From the NCBI GenBank assembly GCA_944472135.2, contig OX235268.1, positions 10,856,589 to 10,920,588 on the forward strand: 64,000 bases of DNA, given 5' to 3'. Below the pieces are notes generated by a model. It saw only the letters and a list, made by a program, of their open reading frames with translations, searched no databases and was not told the DNA's origin. Within the stretch, counting starts at the first letter, position 1. Every line of letters begins with the position of its first letter. Both the position numbers and the translations under genes were made by a program. Source of the stretch: Trichobilharzia regenti. Its lineage: Eukaryota; Platyhelminthes; Trematoda; Strigeidida; Schistosomatidae. Shown here piece by piece: positions 47,223 through 61,174 of the stretch.

Positions 47223-47294
47223 TGCGTCGAAGCGCTACCAAACCAAGACAACATTCATGGCTGGCGAGTATTCAACCGCTAAACCATCAACGCA
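47223..47294 (-). repeat. tRNA-like element, copy T3 (decayed)
   Basis: The acceptor-like stem TGCGTTG/CGACGCA is fully paired with one wobble, and the A-box region GGTTTAGCGGTTGAATACTC is still recognisable. The B box has decayed (GGTTTGGTAGC). The minus-strand frame at 47235-47468 overlaps it and is probably not coding. Confidence 0.5.
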
Positions 47295-47299
47295 AAAAC

Positions 47300-50200
47300 G
47301 AATTATGAAGCACACAAATGCAAACCGTGAGCAGTCTGAGTGCCTATACAAAATTACTGTGTAAGCGAAATTCACACATTCAGATGATATTTGGAATAGG
47401 TAGTGCACAAGAGCGCTAGTGGGATTTTTTCTCTTAATCCTTTGTAGTACAAGTACGTGTAACGACATATTTTGTTCGTCAACTAAATTAATAACACTCT
47501 GATTTCATTGTGGATTTCATTTTTATCTGACATTACATGTGAAGTGGGAATTTCATTACACGCTATACAATGTTCGGAAAGAGTTCAGGTGTATGGTGAT
47601 GGCTATAACTCATCAGTTCAACGAATTTGAAATGACATAATTTTTATCAGCCACATGGTTTTATTGAAGTTCCTCTAATCTTCTTTCAGTAAATGACCTT
47701 TGTGGATGCTACAGGTTGTGTTCATTACAGAAGACAGCTGCATGCTATGATGTGTAATCCATTATACTAATCATAGTAAATAAAACATTCTTGTTGCATA
47801 AACTATAGATCAATTACTGTAGCAAATATCATCATATATCTATTTAAACTATGCCTTTTTTGAACTAGTTTCAGTCTAGAAATGTAGCGGTGATTTGAAA
47901 CTTCTATAGTCTGACAATCATACAAAAGTATGATAAAATAAAAGTAAACTTACAGTTGTCTAGATTAAATACAGTATTTAGACTATTTATGCTTGTCTTA
48001 GGGTGCTAAAGTGGTAATAGTATAAATAGCGTTTATACCGTAAAAATAATATTTCACCACCCTACATTTATAAGCAGACTTGGTAAACTTCTACCCTTCA
48101 ATTCTATTCTCAAAATTCTTGCCGTGTAAAACATGTCACACCGCACTAACTTTTTAGTCTAAGATGAAACAATTTATCTTATTCAGAAACAATCATCTAT
48201 TTGACCTTGTCTCTAGTAGTTTCCTTTTATGATGTATTTCTCCATTTATTATACATGTTATACATCAAAATATATTGAATAATTTAGTTTATTAATAATC
48301 AGGCACACTCTGAATGCATCCGGTGCTAATAAATAACTCACATGAATCGTCTGGTTTTGATAAACAATATAATACAACAATCTCCTTAGTGCATAGAAAA
48401 TCAAACTGGAAATAATGTTAATATGTTTGGAAATAAGGATGTTTTACGGTAGCCTCTGATCAACTGGGATCATATCAAAAGTGATTGTGTCCAGGACGTC
48501 TTCGAAAGGTTTTCTGTTAAAAGGCGTTTACGAAGTAGTTGTCAACAAATATCATGTAACAATATAAAGTACTTGTTCCATATATAGTTCACTTACACAT
48601 AATATCTACGTTGCAGTCGGAAATCATGCGGTACAATATAGTAAGATTATGAAATAACATTGTAAATAATACAAATTCCAGGCGGATACTCACACTTTCA
48701 TTTGCATATCTTTTCCTTAAATTTCTTTGTGTTTCACATCAGTCACGATGTGTGAAAGTTCGTATTTAATTATTAAAAATAACACACAATTTGCATAAAT
48801 GGAATGCAGAGTTTTATTGCTGTTTCAAATTGTCAGTGATGCCATGAAGTTTATCAAACTGAAAGAAAAGAAAAGAATTCCGATGCAGGTGAGGTCACTG
48901 TGTTGAAACCAATTCATTCTGTTGTTGGTGTTGTCCAATATTTACACCATATTAAGTTAAGGTTAAATAAATGAAAAAACTACTGGGTTTTGAATCTCAG
49001 TGTATGAAAAATCAACAATTCTCCAAACAAGTTATTTGCACTCAGTTACACTTGTTGGCCCGTTAAGATTCAGTACTTAGTTCTGAAGTGAGTGTTCTTG
49101 TTTGATTAGATTTGCTAGAACCTGTGTCAGCTCACTAGGAAGCGAAGGATTAGTCACCAAAATGTTTTAACTCACACACCGTATCACTTACCAACTCTCA
49201 CTAAAGTAATTCGGGCAAAATTCGTTCATATCAAAGGTTTTAAACAAGTAGTAACTTCAAGTGTCAATGTACAGCTTGTATATGTATTCAGTGATAATCA
49301 TGTGCGCAATATTCACACAGCATTGTTTGCCGTTGGATTACTTCACATAGTCAGAATCAATCAAAATGGTGTGAGTTAACAAAAGAAATAAATTATTTTG
49401 TGTGTAAAGGAAGAAATGATAGAATGAGAAACTGCAAATATGCTTTATATTACGAAATGTATGTTTTGCAGCTCACTAAATGACGTTTGACAGCAAATAT
49501 TATTTGGTTTTGCATTCTGTGATCTGGCTGACTTCTTATTATTGAGAGGAATGGAACTTCAGATTAAGCATCGTAACTTTGACTGACTTGTTCCTATCCA
49601 TGAAGTGCTCTCCCACAACATTTGAAGCCTCCAAAAGTTCACTTTTATAGTGAATCGTATGAAAACCAGGTAAACAATTCTGAATGAACAACTTACCTGA
49701 ATTAACTATTAATTTGAATAAAATTAAGAATTGGCATATCGAGTTTTATTTCGTTAGACTTTCTAGATTTTCTACTAAAAATCATATTGTTGAGAATTTT
49801 AGGGCGGTTTTCAAAGTATATGCCTCTGTACTTTGTACTAACTGGCTAGTGTATACTTGTTACAATGCGCTACATAAAATATTTTGTATTCAATTTCTCA
49901 GTTTTTTTAGGATATTTGCGAAACAAAAGATCCAATAAATCAAGATATCAAGGATGGCGTAACGCCAATCAACAATAAATAAAACTGAATCACTATAACA
50001 ATTTGCCAGGCTATCAAGCAGAAAATGAATGCGATGGTTGTGGTGCCCGTACATCATATGGAGAAAATCATGTGAAGCGCAAATGAGAGCAGTCTGGTAA
50101 TCATTTAACCAATAAAGAATAATTGCATATAACTGCATGCGATGAGTGTGTACCACTGAAGCACATAGCCACAGCACTCACTGAAGTAACGTGACTGCTA

Positions 50201-50500
50201 CATATACACTAAACATAAATAAACAATGACATTAATAATACAAAACACTCCTCACTTTTTTCCCAGGCTAATATATGTATCAAAATGTATCAAAGAATTA
50301 AAAATAAGGTATAATAAGATGAAGTGGTAGAAGCGAAGCAGCCACTAAGTAGTCAAATTCCCCGAATTCACGTGCCCGTCCCAAACTACAAAAAATAATT
50401 AGGCTTCTAATCGGTGGTCATTCATATATGAGTTTCATTAATATATGTAACATGATTTTACTATCGAGTTTTCGTCTTAAGTTCAAGTGAAAAAACCTCC
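47300..50500. other. AT-rich stretch, nothing recognised
   Basis: Short frames only (49684-49938 +, 49890-50177 -), without motifs. Confidence 0.5.
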
Positions 50501-50559
50501 TTCGAACACTGAATGCTGGCCTTCTTAAATGAACTCGCTTCACTTATTTCCGAATACTA

Positions 50560-50940
50560 TTCAGCATAAGATAGTTCATTAGCCAGTCATAACGAATAGT
50601 GTTCTTCATGATATATCAATTCAAGAAGGTGACATGTTCAGACTTGTTTCTGCGAGATACGGTTCGCTCAGTAACACTGTTCAGATATCACTGATTTCTG
50701 CTTTTTTTCTTTCGATGTATACGACTGGATGATGCAATCTTATTCGAACTGTGTCCTTTCTGGTATAGATCCATTTCTGTATTTGAGACGAAATTTATGT
50801 ATGTTACACATACAGTAGCTATGATGATGCAGCATTCATGATCAGAGTCAACAAACTTCAGAGCTCGTGTTTGGCCAGCGTGTTTAGTAATGTTCTCAAT
50901 ATCCGTAGACAAAAGTTGGTCAAAATCATCTGATGGTTTT
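50560..50940 (+). repeat. Outlying copy of the 53-56.7 kb repeat unit
   Basis: Matches the second half of the repeat: AACACTGTTCAGATATCACTG, GATGTATACGACTGGATGATG, ATGTATGTTACACATACAG and a GCAGCATTCATGATCAGAG end. It is separated from the main array by the hairpin and the RTE relic, which suggests these were inserted into or beside an older array. Confidence 0.55.
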
Positions 50941-51011
50941 TAGACTCACCCTTCTTTTGCTCTGAAGTATATTGTGAAATTATTTCATATTTTCCTTCGA
51001 CTTTGAATAAC

Positions 51012-51208
51012 ATTCATATTAGTTTGATTATTAGATGTATCACACAGTGAAACAGTGTTATTTACTGGATGATGTCTCGAACAAAATGTATTGTTCATAA
51101 TCGTATCAGTTGATATGATTATGAACAAATAATTTTGTTCAAAACGTCATCCAGTAAATAATACTGTTTCACTATGTGATACATCCAATAAACGAACTAA
51201 TATGGAAT
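51012..51208. repeat. 197-bp near-perfect hairpin (MITE-like inverted repeat)
   Basis: Left arm 51012-51102 and right arm 51117-51208 are reverse complements with few mismatches, with about 14 bases between them. Landmarks: TATTTACTGGATGATGT against ACGTCATCCAGTAAATA, and GATGTATCACACAGTGAAAC against GTTTCACTATGTGATACATC. It is symmetric to its ends (ATTCATATTAGTT / AACTAATATGGAAT). No ORF. A MITE, a folded-back insertion or a recent palindrome are all possible; no second copy was seen here. Confidence 0.85.
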
Positions 51209-51264
51209 TACTTACTACCACAGTGCCCAAGTTTTACACATATACGAATATAAATGTGGCTACG

Positions 51265-51283
51265 TAATAATAATAATAATAAT
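51265..51283. repeat. (TAA)n microsatellite
   Basis: Six TAA units next to the hairpin. Confidence 0.9.
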
Positions 51284-51749
51284 TTGAATAACATCATTAA
51301 AAGAGGATGCACTTAGAGAAATATAGCCAAAACATTATCACATTCTAAAAATATCAGGCGACATTACAATGTAAAGCTTCGAAAATCTGATGATGCCCTT
51401 AACTGTCATTCAGTCGTCTATAAGCTTAATCAGCACATATATCATGGTGAAATTTCAGACTTGCATAACGGTAATCAAATCAAATCAGGAGTAATGAAGG
51501 CACTTCTGTGAAATTTAAAACGCGTGATGAATCATCATTTCGGGTCCTGTTCCATTCGTCTTAGAAGCAAGCTTAACATGGTAATACACTATGTTATTGA
51601 AAAACAGTGATTAACAAACTTATTTATTCTTCGAATTTATGGGATACTTTTCATAGCCACCATCAGAAAAAAAGACACGTTGACGACTTATTTCCAGGTT
51701 GATCATAGGAGATCGAGGTTATGAAAGATCTCGGAACACCATATTAGCT

Positions 51750-53130
51750 AGGCACGCTGCTGTCTAAGAGGATATTGATGCAGATGAATTGAATGGAAGA
51801 AGGTGAAATAAACGTAATAACCAAAGAGAAATTCCCTTCAGACCGACCAACACCATCTGCAGACAGGAAACCAGCGAAAATTTCAACTCTCCGATCAAAA
51901 CAGAAGACTTATATCCTGTAAGAATACTAAGGCTGGAGAAGGGGAATTTACAAACTGGGTTCTCCCAGAAGCACTGAGGATGGACACAGGACGCCGACTG
52001 ATATATTTATGTCATTAATGCAATGCGCTAAATGATCCAGGTAAAATAAATCACCTGTGAATAAAATCTTGAAAACACGTATCACTGTTTAATGGACTAC
52101 AAAGTCGTCAACACTTAACCCAAGCTTTATTGACTTTGAAATGACGTGAGTAGCATTGACCACAAAGTAGTTTAGAAACTGATGTGTCATTCAGAAATGC
52201 ATTACTAGAAAAATTTCAAAAACCCCAACCAATAGCTTCATGATGTTGCTGCTGCTAAGCACTTCACTACGATAGTAACTCTGATGCGTTGGAATAAAAC
52301 AAGGTCGTCTACCAATATTATTGTTCCTACTGATTGTGATGGACTGGGTCATGCAGTAGACGATAGGAGTGAGAAGATGGACATTTATTTAACCATTAAA
52401 AACACCATTTAGTTCCTTGATTCTCTAAGGATTTGTCTCACATATCTCACAAACGCGATATACAAGTGGAAATCAAGGCAGAAAGGTGAAAGAAGGCAAG
52501 ATGTCTTTCACTTTGCTTCACCAACTGCACATGCCTAAATGAAGTTCTTCTTCTCCACTCAGCTGGCGAGGTCATTTTAACTACAGGTGGCATGGTTGAA
52601 GACGCCTATCTAATGAACCAGAAACGAAACAGGCGTTGATCACTATGTACATTCACCACACTTACGATGATAAACAAGAATCAGAATCCAAGCCTTAACG
52701 TCACGTCAACGCTTCTTTATTGTTCACAGACTCAAAGAAATAGAAAAGGCATTTACGACAGTCTACAATACTTTGTTTACACATCCTTTTTCTCTAAAGG
52801 GAAGATTGGCAAAATTTTATACAGAAGGAACAAGCAGCAAGAATTAGTCAACCACCAATCGATCAGACAATATGTAGAAGCAAGTGTAGATGAACTAAAA
52901 ATATATTCGGAAGATACTTATATAATAGACTGTCTACACCCAGCCGAATATGATGCGACTGTAATGGAGTCACACCATAAAATGCAGAAAAGCATATGGG
53001 GAGCAAGCCAAACCTAGGCGGAGTTCATGAAAACACCAGGAAGTAGAAAAACATGCAATGGAAAGATGCACTTGAAACTCGAAGTGAGAACTGGGGTGGC
53101 TTAAATGAATCGAAAATTCTTATTATTCCA
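51750..53130 (+). pseudogene. Long decayed RTE-like element
   Basis: Distinct and older RTE-type copy. FNSPIKTEDL and EALRMDTG-like readings at 51880-51980 represent the RT entry region. FIDFE near 52128 followed after a frameshift by SIDHKVV is the first catalytic block. GIKQGRLPILLFLLIVMDWV (about 52291-52350) matches GVRQGCLLSPFLFLLVIDWI. The 116-codon frame 52667-53017 holds the decayed TLLYCSQTQR (for LLYGAETWR) and the C-terminal region, and the basic end reaches about 53130. The FADD block is unreadable. The ORF at 52667 is therefore not an independent gene. Confidence 0.65.
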
Positions 53131-53139
53131 AAAAAATGA

Positions 53140-53520
53140 AAACACAAGGAATAAAAAATTGATAACGAGGAAAGCCCTCAAATGTTCTCACTTTTTAAAC
53201 CATCTAACATGAAAAACGAATAATGTTAAGAAGACACATTACATTATGAATCTCTAAAATGATATTCAAATCCAACAAATTCATAAAAAACAGAAAATCA
53301 GTGTAGGAAATAAATCTCAAATAACCGTTTCCTCACCAAAATAATCGTCTAGGAAATGGTAAATAAATTAAGACAGAGTGTATAGTACCTATGAAAACAA
53401 ATTGACCACACACTTCAAAGGAAGCCAAAAATGCCATAATACAAAAAATTCCTCCTTTCTTCGGGAACATTCCACCGTAATACATCAAAAGCATACTGAA
53501 GGTTCCACTGTTGGTCATTC
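53140..53520. other. Non-coding stretch before the repeat array
   Basis: Nothing recognised. Confidence 0.4.
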
Positions 53521-56500
53521 GTGTATATATTCCATCAACATACACCCCATTACTTATTTATCAGTGTGCCTCCTTATCCAATGTGCTAGTAAAACAGCTC
53601 TGTTCAAATATCGAGTACTGGAATGCATAACTGAGTACACATTGAGCATTTCAGTAATGCAATTCACCATTGATTATTAACATCTCTTGAACCTGTCAAA
53701 TCAAATACTGTTTGTCAGGAAGCATCATATGAAGGTGTTATGCTTGAATTCGTTTACCTTGGGATTCAGTTTGTTCCAAACCACTGTTGTGACAGCAATA
53801 ATGCCTGCCTTTATCTCTTCCCATACTTGTGACTACATGATGCAATCGGTAACGAACTAGTTTCATACCGATGCAGAATTATTTTTCGCAGTTGATTTTA
53901 TGCATTTCGGGAGAAAAGTCATGTATGCTGAGCATATAGTAACCATGATGACACGACAACCATAATCAAAGACGGTATAATTTAAACAGTGTTACTGTCA
54001 ATTGTCTTCTTCAGGTTACGTGGAACTTGTAATCTTAAGGTTTAAGCTGGTTGTAACAAGTCATTTCTTAGTAAGACAAAGTCTATCAGTACCATAGAAA
54101 AGTTTGTCCTTACCTTGAAACGAGGCTATCAGAATAATAAGAGTTCACAGAAAGTGTTTAGCGTTAACACAATGTTAATAAAAGGCACAAGCAGCAAAGA
54201 GGCATCTGCCGAAAGCTGTGCTGGTAACACAAACTTGCAGCAACCTCCCACTGTACAATTTCAAAACTATACTGAGCCATCCGCCTTTTACTCATTCACA
54301 TGTATGTTTCATCACAATACATCACATTATTCAGTTATCAGTGTCTCCTTATTCAGTGTGCCAATAAAACAACTGCGTCCAATTATGGAATGCTGTAATT
54401 TGTAAATGAGTACACATTGAGCATTTCAGAAACGTTTTTAACTATCAATTAATCACAACAGTCAGTTCTGAAAACGACTTAGCTTGGCAGCTGATTTTGT
54501 GCAATGGGTTATTTACAGTTAAAATACAAAGAAAGTAGACGAAGCAACAAGTAAAATATCCTTACGTCTATACGGGGCTGTTGCAAACGAATTGAACATC
54601 AATAATTATTGCCTCATTTGGGAATTCATATTAAGAAATAAAATCACTGCAAATGAAACCATCAAAACATATTAAATTTCCATGAATTTGTGGTAACATA
54701 TCACTGCAAACCTTCAATAACATCCCGAGGATTTTACTTGTTGATAAATCGCATATAAATTTAATAAATATACGTCATATTGTTTCATTGTCAATATGTC
54801 ATCTTATTCCATGTGCCAATAAGACGACTGTGTTCACAATTCTACCATTGGTATATTTAAGTAAAGGCGAGTTGCGCATTTAGATAAAAGGAAATTCGGA
54901 ATATGTTAGGTACACTTATTAACTCGTCGAGGCGAATGGTATTCTTCATGATCCATCAGTCTGAAAGTTCTATTCTCTTGATTCTATCCTTGAGTTAGTC
55001 TCTACACATAAATTTTGGCACGATATCAATTATTCCGGCATTTATTTCTTCATATATATATATAGGTGCACGATGCAATCGGTATCGGACAAAGTTACTA
55101 GTGTTGGAGGACAATTTGTGTGTTTGATTTTATCCGTCTAGGTGAATAGTGAATGTATGTGGCACATAAAAGCAGTCAAGATGACATAGTATCCATAATC
55201 AGTGGCAGGTTTTTTGGCAAGGCATAATTAAGAAAAATTTGTTTTAGGATATGGCATCACTTTTAGTGGGTGGATGTGAAGACTAGCTCCAGAGTTCTGA
55301 TTTGGTTTTTGAAAATTCATGCCAATTAAACTGATGAATTCAAAGTTTACTCACAACTATTATCCTCTGGGAGAAAAATATTCAACAATAAATATGGTGA
55401 GTTTGTTTGGTAAGGTACACTGTCCTAATCAGTTTGTGAATGCAAACTGGTCAATGTATAATCAGTTTGGACGACTGTGTAGCAAAATTTCACTGCATCA
55501 CGTCAAAAAATATACCGAGGCTTCTGTTCGTTCGTCATCCATAAGTATATATTCCATCAAAATACATCGCATTACTTAGTTATCAGCGTGTCTCCTTATC
55601 CACTGTGCCAGTAAAACAGCTCTGTTTAAATAGCAAGTACTGGAATGCATAAATGAGTACACATTGAGCATTTCAGTGACGTAATTCACCAACAGTTATT
55701 AAAATCTCTTCAACCTGTCAAAACAAATACTGTTTGTCAGAAAGCGTCATATGAAGAAGGTATCGTACTCGGACTGGTTTACCTGATATGCTCTTTCCTA
55801 CATAACACTGTTCCAATATCAATGATTCCTGTCACTGTCTCTATCTATATGTACGGCTGTATGATGCAATCGACATCGGACTATGTCATGCCCTCCATGG
55901 ATCAAATTCTGCAGTTATTTCCATGCATTTGGACGGAACATTCATGTATGTTGAACAAATATTATGCTTGGTTTAACGATAACAATAATCGAAAGCAAAA
56001 CATAATACGATTGACACTGGTTTCGTAGAGGTTACGTGGATCTTGTTATCTGTGGATGCAAATGCTTTTCATGTGCTCACCTAGTTTAGGAATATATAAT
56101 AATCAAATATATGATTACTTATTATTCTCACCTAGATAATATCCTGAATAAAAGAACATTTATTTTGGGAGTTACGGATATGTTTCACTAAGATACTTAA
56201 AATATAAATTTTCTGATACATATCAAAATGTCACTAAAGTGTGAGAACATTCCAACGCACACCTTCAATTATATACTGAGGCTTTTATTTGGTGGCAAAT
56301 TCTATATAAACTCCTTAAGTTTACGCCGCATTGTTTCATTGTTAACTTATACGATGTGCAAATAAAACGACTATGTTGATTTATCTACTGCTGGGTTGTG
56401 CATTTTCAAATGAGATTAGGCCGATGTTAGATGCCATTTCTAACTTGTCGAGGGGAATGTTATTCACCAAAAATGTATCAGTCTGAAACATTTTATTCTC

Positions 56501-56680
56501 TTGCTGCCTTATTCGGGAAACTCCCTGCACATAATTACTGTTCTGATATCATATATTTTTTCATCTATCACTTTACATATACATATATATATGAATGCAT
56601 GAAACATTCGCCATCGGACAATGACATTTTTAATGTTAATCCATTTCCACACTTCATTTTACTTATCTCAATGATAACTT
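53520..56680 (+). repeat. Irregular array of diverged tandem repeat units
   Basis: Two markers recur in the same orientation. Marker 1 (CTCCTTATCCANTGTGC then AGTAAAACAGCTCTGTT) appears at about 53567, 54343 and 55585, with a variant (ATGTGCAAATAAAACGACT type) at about 54811 and 56353. Marker 2 (TGATGCAATCGNNATCGGAC) appears at about 53837, 55070, 55861 and, altered, 56600. Units also share AATGAGTACACATTGAGCAT and TACTGTTTGTCAG. The 53.5 and 55.55 kb units are closest to each other. Short frames in each unit are not conserved between units, so the array looks non-coding. Confidence 0.7.
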
Positions 56681-57640
56681 GATTTGTCTCACATTTAATA
56701 TCCATTGTGTGGTTACAGTGACTATCACACTGTTAGCAATCTACGGTCTCTTTTTCCACATTTGCTTTTGATGTAATTTTTTATTCTGTGTATATTTTTA
56801 ACTGCTTTTAAATTACTATTTTTCGTTAAATATTTATTGCATCAGTAGTCATATTCTTACTTTCAATATCGACTGAAGAATGGAAAATTGGTTATTGTAA
56901 AGGGAGTGTTATATGAAAACGGATAATGACAAAAAGGAAGCAGAGAAATTTATTTAATTTTTAATTAGATTCCACCTACATGGAACAACATCTTATTTTT
57001 TTTTTACATGAATCCATTACTCATATAAATCCGCTGTTTCATTATTGAGGATATCGAACTTGAATTTAATTAAGCTGATCAAATTAACTTAAAATGAGTA
57101 CTGAGTCCTGTTCATCCTCTTTAGTCTGTTTTAAATGTGGTCTCAACATCTAGATAGGTTATGTGATTATGATGAGTGAGAGTAATAAAGTTATGTAATA
57201 AGGTAGTTTAATGAGTGAGTTGTGATTAGGATGTACATAGAAACAAAGGACAATATGCAATTATTTAAGGGTTATAAAATAACAGAATGTTAAAAGGAGT
57301 TAAAAAAAAAGCAAATAAATTGAAATTTACACGGTATGGTGTGGTTTTGAAATGTATGGACTGCACTTCTTGCAAGCATGAAACAGTCATGTATACTCTT
57401 GCAGGTTCTTTAGTCTTGTTGTCAGCATCTAACTGAATTATCATATCTGCAGCATTATATCTGTTTTCTTCTTTTACTTTTATAAAGTTATTGCAGTTTG
57501 ACAGTTTTCATGCCACCAGTTTGAAGACAAAAGAAACCATGAAATAAATGGCAAAATATTATCACTTTCAACATTTCCACTACTTTTATTACTAAGTACT
57601 ACAAAATTATCATTTCAGTGCCTTTATACCGCCTGATTTC
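56680..57640. other. AT-rich stretch, nothing recognised
   Basis: No supported feature. Confidence 0.5.
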
Positions 57641-59033
57641 TTTCCATCAGTGCAAACATCAGTCAGAGTGTCGAAGTTATCTTCTAGAGAATTGAACGCA
57701 CAAAATACAAGTTATTTATTGGAAAATCATCTTTTACTTACCGAATTTATCTTAAAAATTAGTCAGCACACCATTCTTTTAGATTTTACATTGGAAATAA
57801 AAATAAAGGAGACTTCTGTTTTTTTGGAGGGGTGGAAATGCCTTATATTTCTCCTAACATTAAACTGCATTCTCTCCCTGCAGATTAATTTTTATCATTT
57901 GAAGTTTGATCACGGAAGATATCAACGACTATTTCAGGAATTACATGGCTGTATTGACCTCATACTCAATTAGGGACAATGTGATACCTGACACTGAGAG
58001 TAAACTTTTTCCTCAATAATACTGTTTTTGATGGTGAATTATATTCCTTGATTTAAAACATATCATGCCTCAAATATTTGCAGCTGAAAGTATAATCACA
58101 AACTAGGATAACAACAAGACTGATTCTGTTTTGCATTTAAATCTCAATATGTTCAAGGAATAAAGCATTTATTTGACTGAGCAGTTTTCAATTATGTCAG
58201 AATTCGAAATCTAATCAAAACGATAGAATCCGTTCACACTGAAAAAATGTTAATACTCACTTAGTTTGCCTTATGCAAAAATGAGTTTATAAATTCCAAT
58301 TTAGAATAAACATTGAAATGTCTACAGAATCCTAGTAAACGTCTTTATAAATTAAAGCAAACAAATACCTGCTTTTGAAGTGTGCATCGCATTATAATTA
58401 TTGATTATTTGATGAAGCTTTACATTGGTTTAAATAAAAGAAATTGGGCATTGAAGTGTATCTTGCCGTTACCTACTCACGAATTTCAGCCGCACTGTAG
58501 GTCTCACCAACAGCATTCATGTAACATTCATAATGACTCTCTCAACTCTGAGAAACTCAATTACTGGATGGTGAATTCTGTTGTGACCACAATGGCTCAA
58601 TTAAAAATAAATAAATATCTGTCACGTGCCTTCACCAAAGAACTAATTTTAGTGTTGAGATTCATGAGAAGCGTGGGCACTTATGTGAATATATACACAT
58701 AGATGAAACACATCGTTTCTGCAAATGGCCCATTGCTAAGCGGACACCCAACGCCAAATGTTAATATTTGCTATTAGTGGAAGGCTGATATTGTCAATGA
58801 ATTCAAAAATATCCTAGAGACAAATCACTCTCAAACTGTTCTTTGTAAACAGAGGAATATTTGAAGGCGCTAAGAAACTGTTCACACATTCAAAATACTT
58901 TTGGATACACTGATAACACCAAAGCATTCAGTAACTAGATTGGCAAAAAATGTGCCCCTTGACACATGACTATTGGGAAATTCTATACCTAAATCTTAAA
59001 TGGACAATTTGTAGTTTTATTACACTAAACCGG

Positions 59034-59159
59034 ATGAAAGCTTTTGAAATCATCCTAGGCTTCTATTGTTTAGAATTGAAATATACTGACCTAGAATACG
59101 AAATTATTTGTCTTTCTTATCAAGAAAATATGACTGGCATCACAACCAGTTTTTTATGA
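59034..59159 (+). pseudogene. Exon-like block 2 of unit A'
   Basis: Reads KAFEIILGFYCLELKYTDLE, then YEIICLSYQENMTG, to TTSFL and TGA. Gap-free match to the unit A exon at 5632-5762. The acceptor AG is missing just upstream and the stop comes six codons before the A donor position, so it is likely non-functional. Confidence 0.4.
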
Positions 59160-60194
59160 GTAGTAAGTCTATGTGATCATAGTGCGCTCAACTGTTGAAT
59201 AGGATTGATATTCAACAAAGGTATGATTTGCTGCTGCTATTTCTTTAACTCCTTTATCTGGCTTGAATAACCAGAATTCTGGTCAATAATTTCCTGTAAT
59301 CGGCTCTAAAAATCGCCTGGGTGTAAAAAGAAGATTTAATGTGAGATTTATGTAATGGACTTTTATTGAAATATTATTTCACTGATATTTCAGTTAAATT
59401 CAGTGAAATAGGTTGTGCACCAGGTGGACAATGATTACGAAAATACTCGATTTTCATCTTACCTTTTTCTGTACAGTCATATATAAGATATCAATCATTT
59501 TATTATTCACCATGTACGCATCACGTAAACGATAAGAGGATATTAGGTCTGTTAGAAATGAGAATCATAACATATGTGCATATACATATGAATTAGGAAG
59601 AGTTACAACATGGCCACCCGAAAATATAATACAAAAGTGAAAAAGAAAATTGTGATGACACCAAGGCATTGCTGATAATTAAGTTTTGAGATAAGAACTA
59701 ATCAAGAGAGATTAGTTGAAAAAGTTGCTTTAATGAGTATAAATCTGAAAGCTACATAAGTACATAAAAGAACCCATCATCGCTGACAGAAAGGAATCCA
59801 CATTGTTTTGTTGTGGCTTATTATCACCTTCTAAAGCATTTAGAGATTTCTTCATACTTTCGGTTGTTGGAGGTAAAAGTGAGCATCATTATGACACTAT
59901 ATACTGACGCTCTATGTAGTCTTCTTGACATGAAGGATAATTATACTTCAGTCCGTCATACAAAACTAATAATAAATAACCTAAATTTGCAGCTCCAAAG
60001 AAACAAATGAATATGAAGATACGTACAACAGTTGTCAAATTCCACAGTTCATCTTTGAGCCATTAGAGAAATTTGAGCGAGAGGGAGATCGCTTTTAAGA
60101 ACTATGTCCTGTAACTGAACCATATCAAAACCGCATTCTTACAATTCCAATCAGTTAATACTTTACAATATTCTTAGTGACTTGCAATTAATAA

Positions 60195-60280
60195 TGTTCT
60201 CTAAGCTGGTTGGTTTAGTCGTGGAGCTTTCGTCGTCCTTCCACAAATCATCCATCTCAGCTACAAATCTTCTCTATTAT
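60195..60280 (+). repeat. Fragment of hairpin-type repeat arm
   Basis: AAGCTGGTTGGTTTAGTCGT and GGAGCTTTCGTCGTCCTTCC match the outer arm pattern of the 34.3 and 62.13 kb pieces. Confidence 0.45.
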
Positions 60281-61174
60281 CCTTAGTGACATTCCTCTTT
60301 CGGTATCCTAGGCATATTTCAGTTATTCGTAAGATAAACACGCAATTAATTTGAAGAATTTGACAACATGAAACTATACTAAACTAAACTATTTAAAAAG
60401 GCATTTCGTTTCATCCTTGATAATTATTTCACCAAGCAACAACAGAAGAATTTAATGAATGACTACTGCTGTTCTTGAATTAGAGCATATTCTGACCAAA
60501 CGTCGGAGCATCCAAGAAGACTATGGTTGCTTGATTCCAGAATTATAGTTATAATAAAACAGATAATAAGCTGATTCAACTTTGTGGATACTAATGTTTT
60601 CATCGACACCTTCAGAGTAATATGTCAAGAGAGTTATACTAGAGGAAATATTAGGATACACCTGTCTTGACAGTCCAGATTAATAAAAACGATGGAGATA
60701 TCGAATACAGGACCAGTGAATATAGCATTATAAGTCGTTATGAGTTATTTTTAACGTCAGCGTCTGGATGACTTATCAAAGAATTCTAAAGACACAAATA
60801 TATATATATATATATATATGAATCCTTACCGAAGTCATTGTATTCTGAAAACAATAAAGTGATTGTTAAATAAAAAAGCTTCTAGTAAGCATATTCAAAA
60901 ATTACACCTTTTCAATTAATATTTTGTCATTACTGTGAATGAACATGCGCTATACTATTTGCATTCGTGAGTTGAGTTAATAGTTCATGAAGAAGTCATC
61001 CAGTAGATGTAAATGGAATGAGTTCTTCTAAGAGATTTGATTTCCCAAACTGACAATAATTACTGGTTTATATTTACTTCCAAGTGAAAAGTGATATGAA
61101 AACTGAGCATTCATGCTGGTCCACTACGCTAAAGCTTATCTTCAACTCAACAAGACGAATTTTATCCTGATCAT

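Noticed and set aside
52667..53017. 116-codon ORF as an independent gene
   Set aside because: It corresponds to the decayed C-terminal part of the RTE relic that starts near 51.75 kb.
53520..56680. CRISPR array or satellite DNA
   Set aside because: Repeats are long, strongly diverged and unevenly spaced, with no short constant repeat and unique spacers; the organism is a eukaryote.
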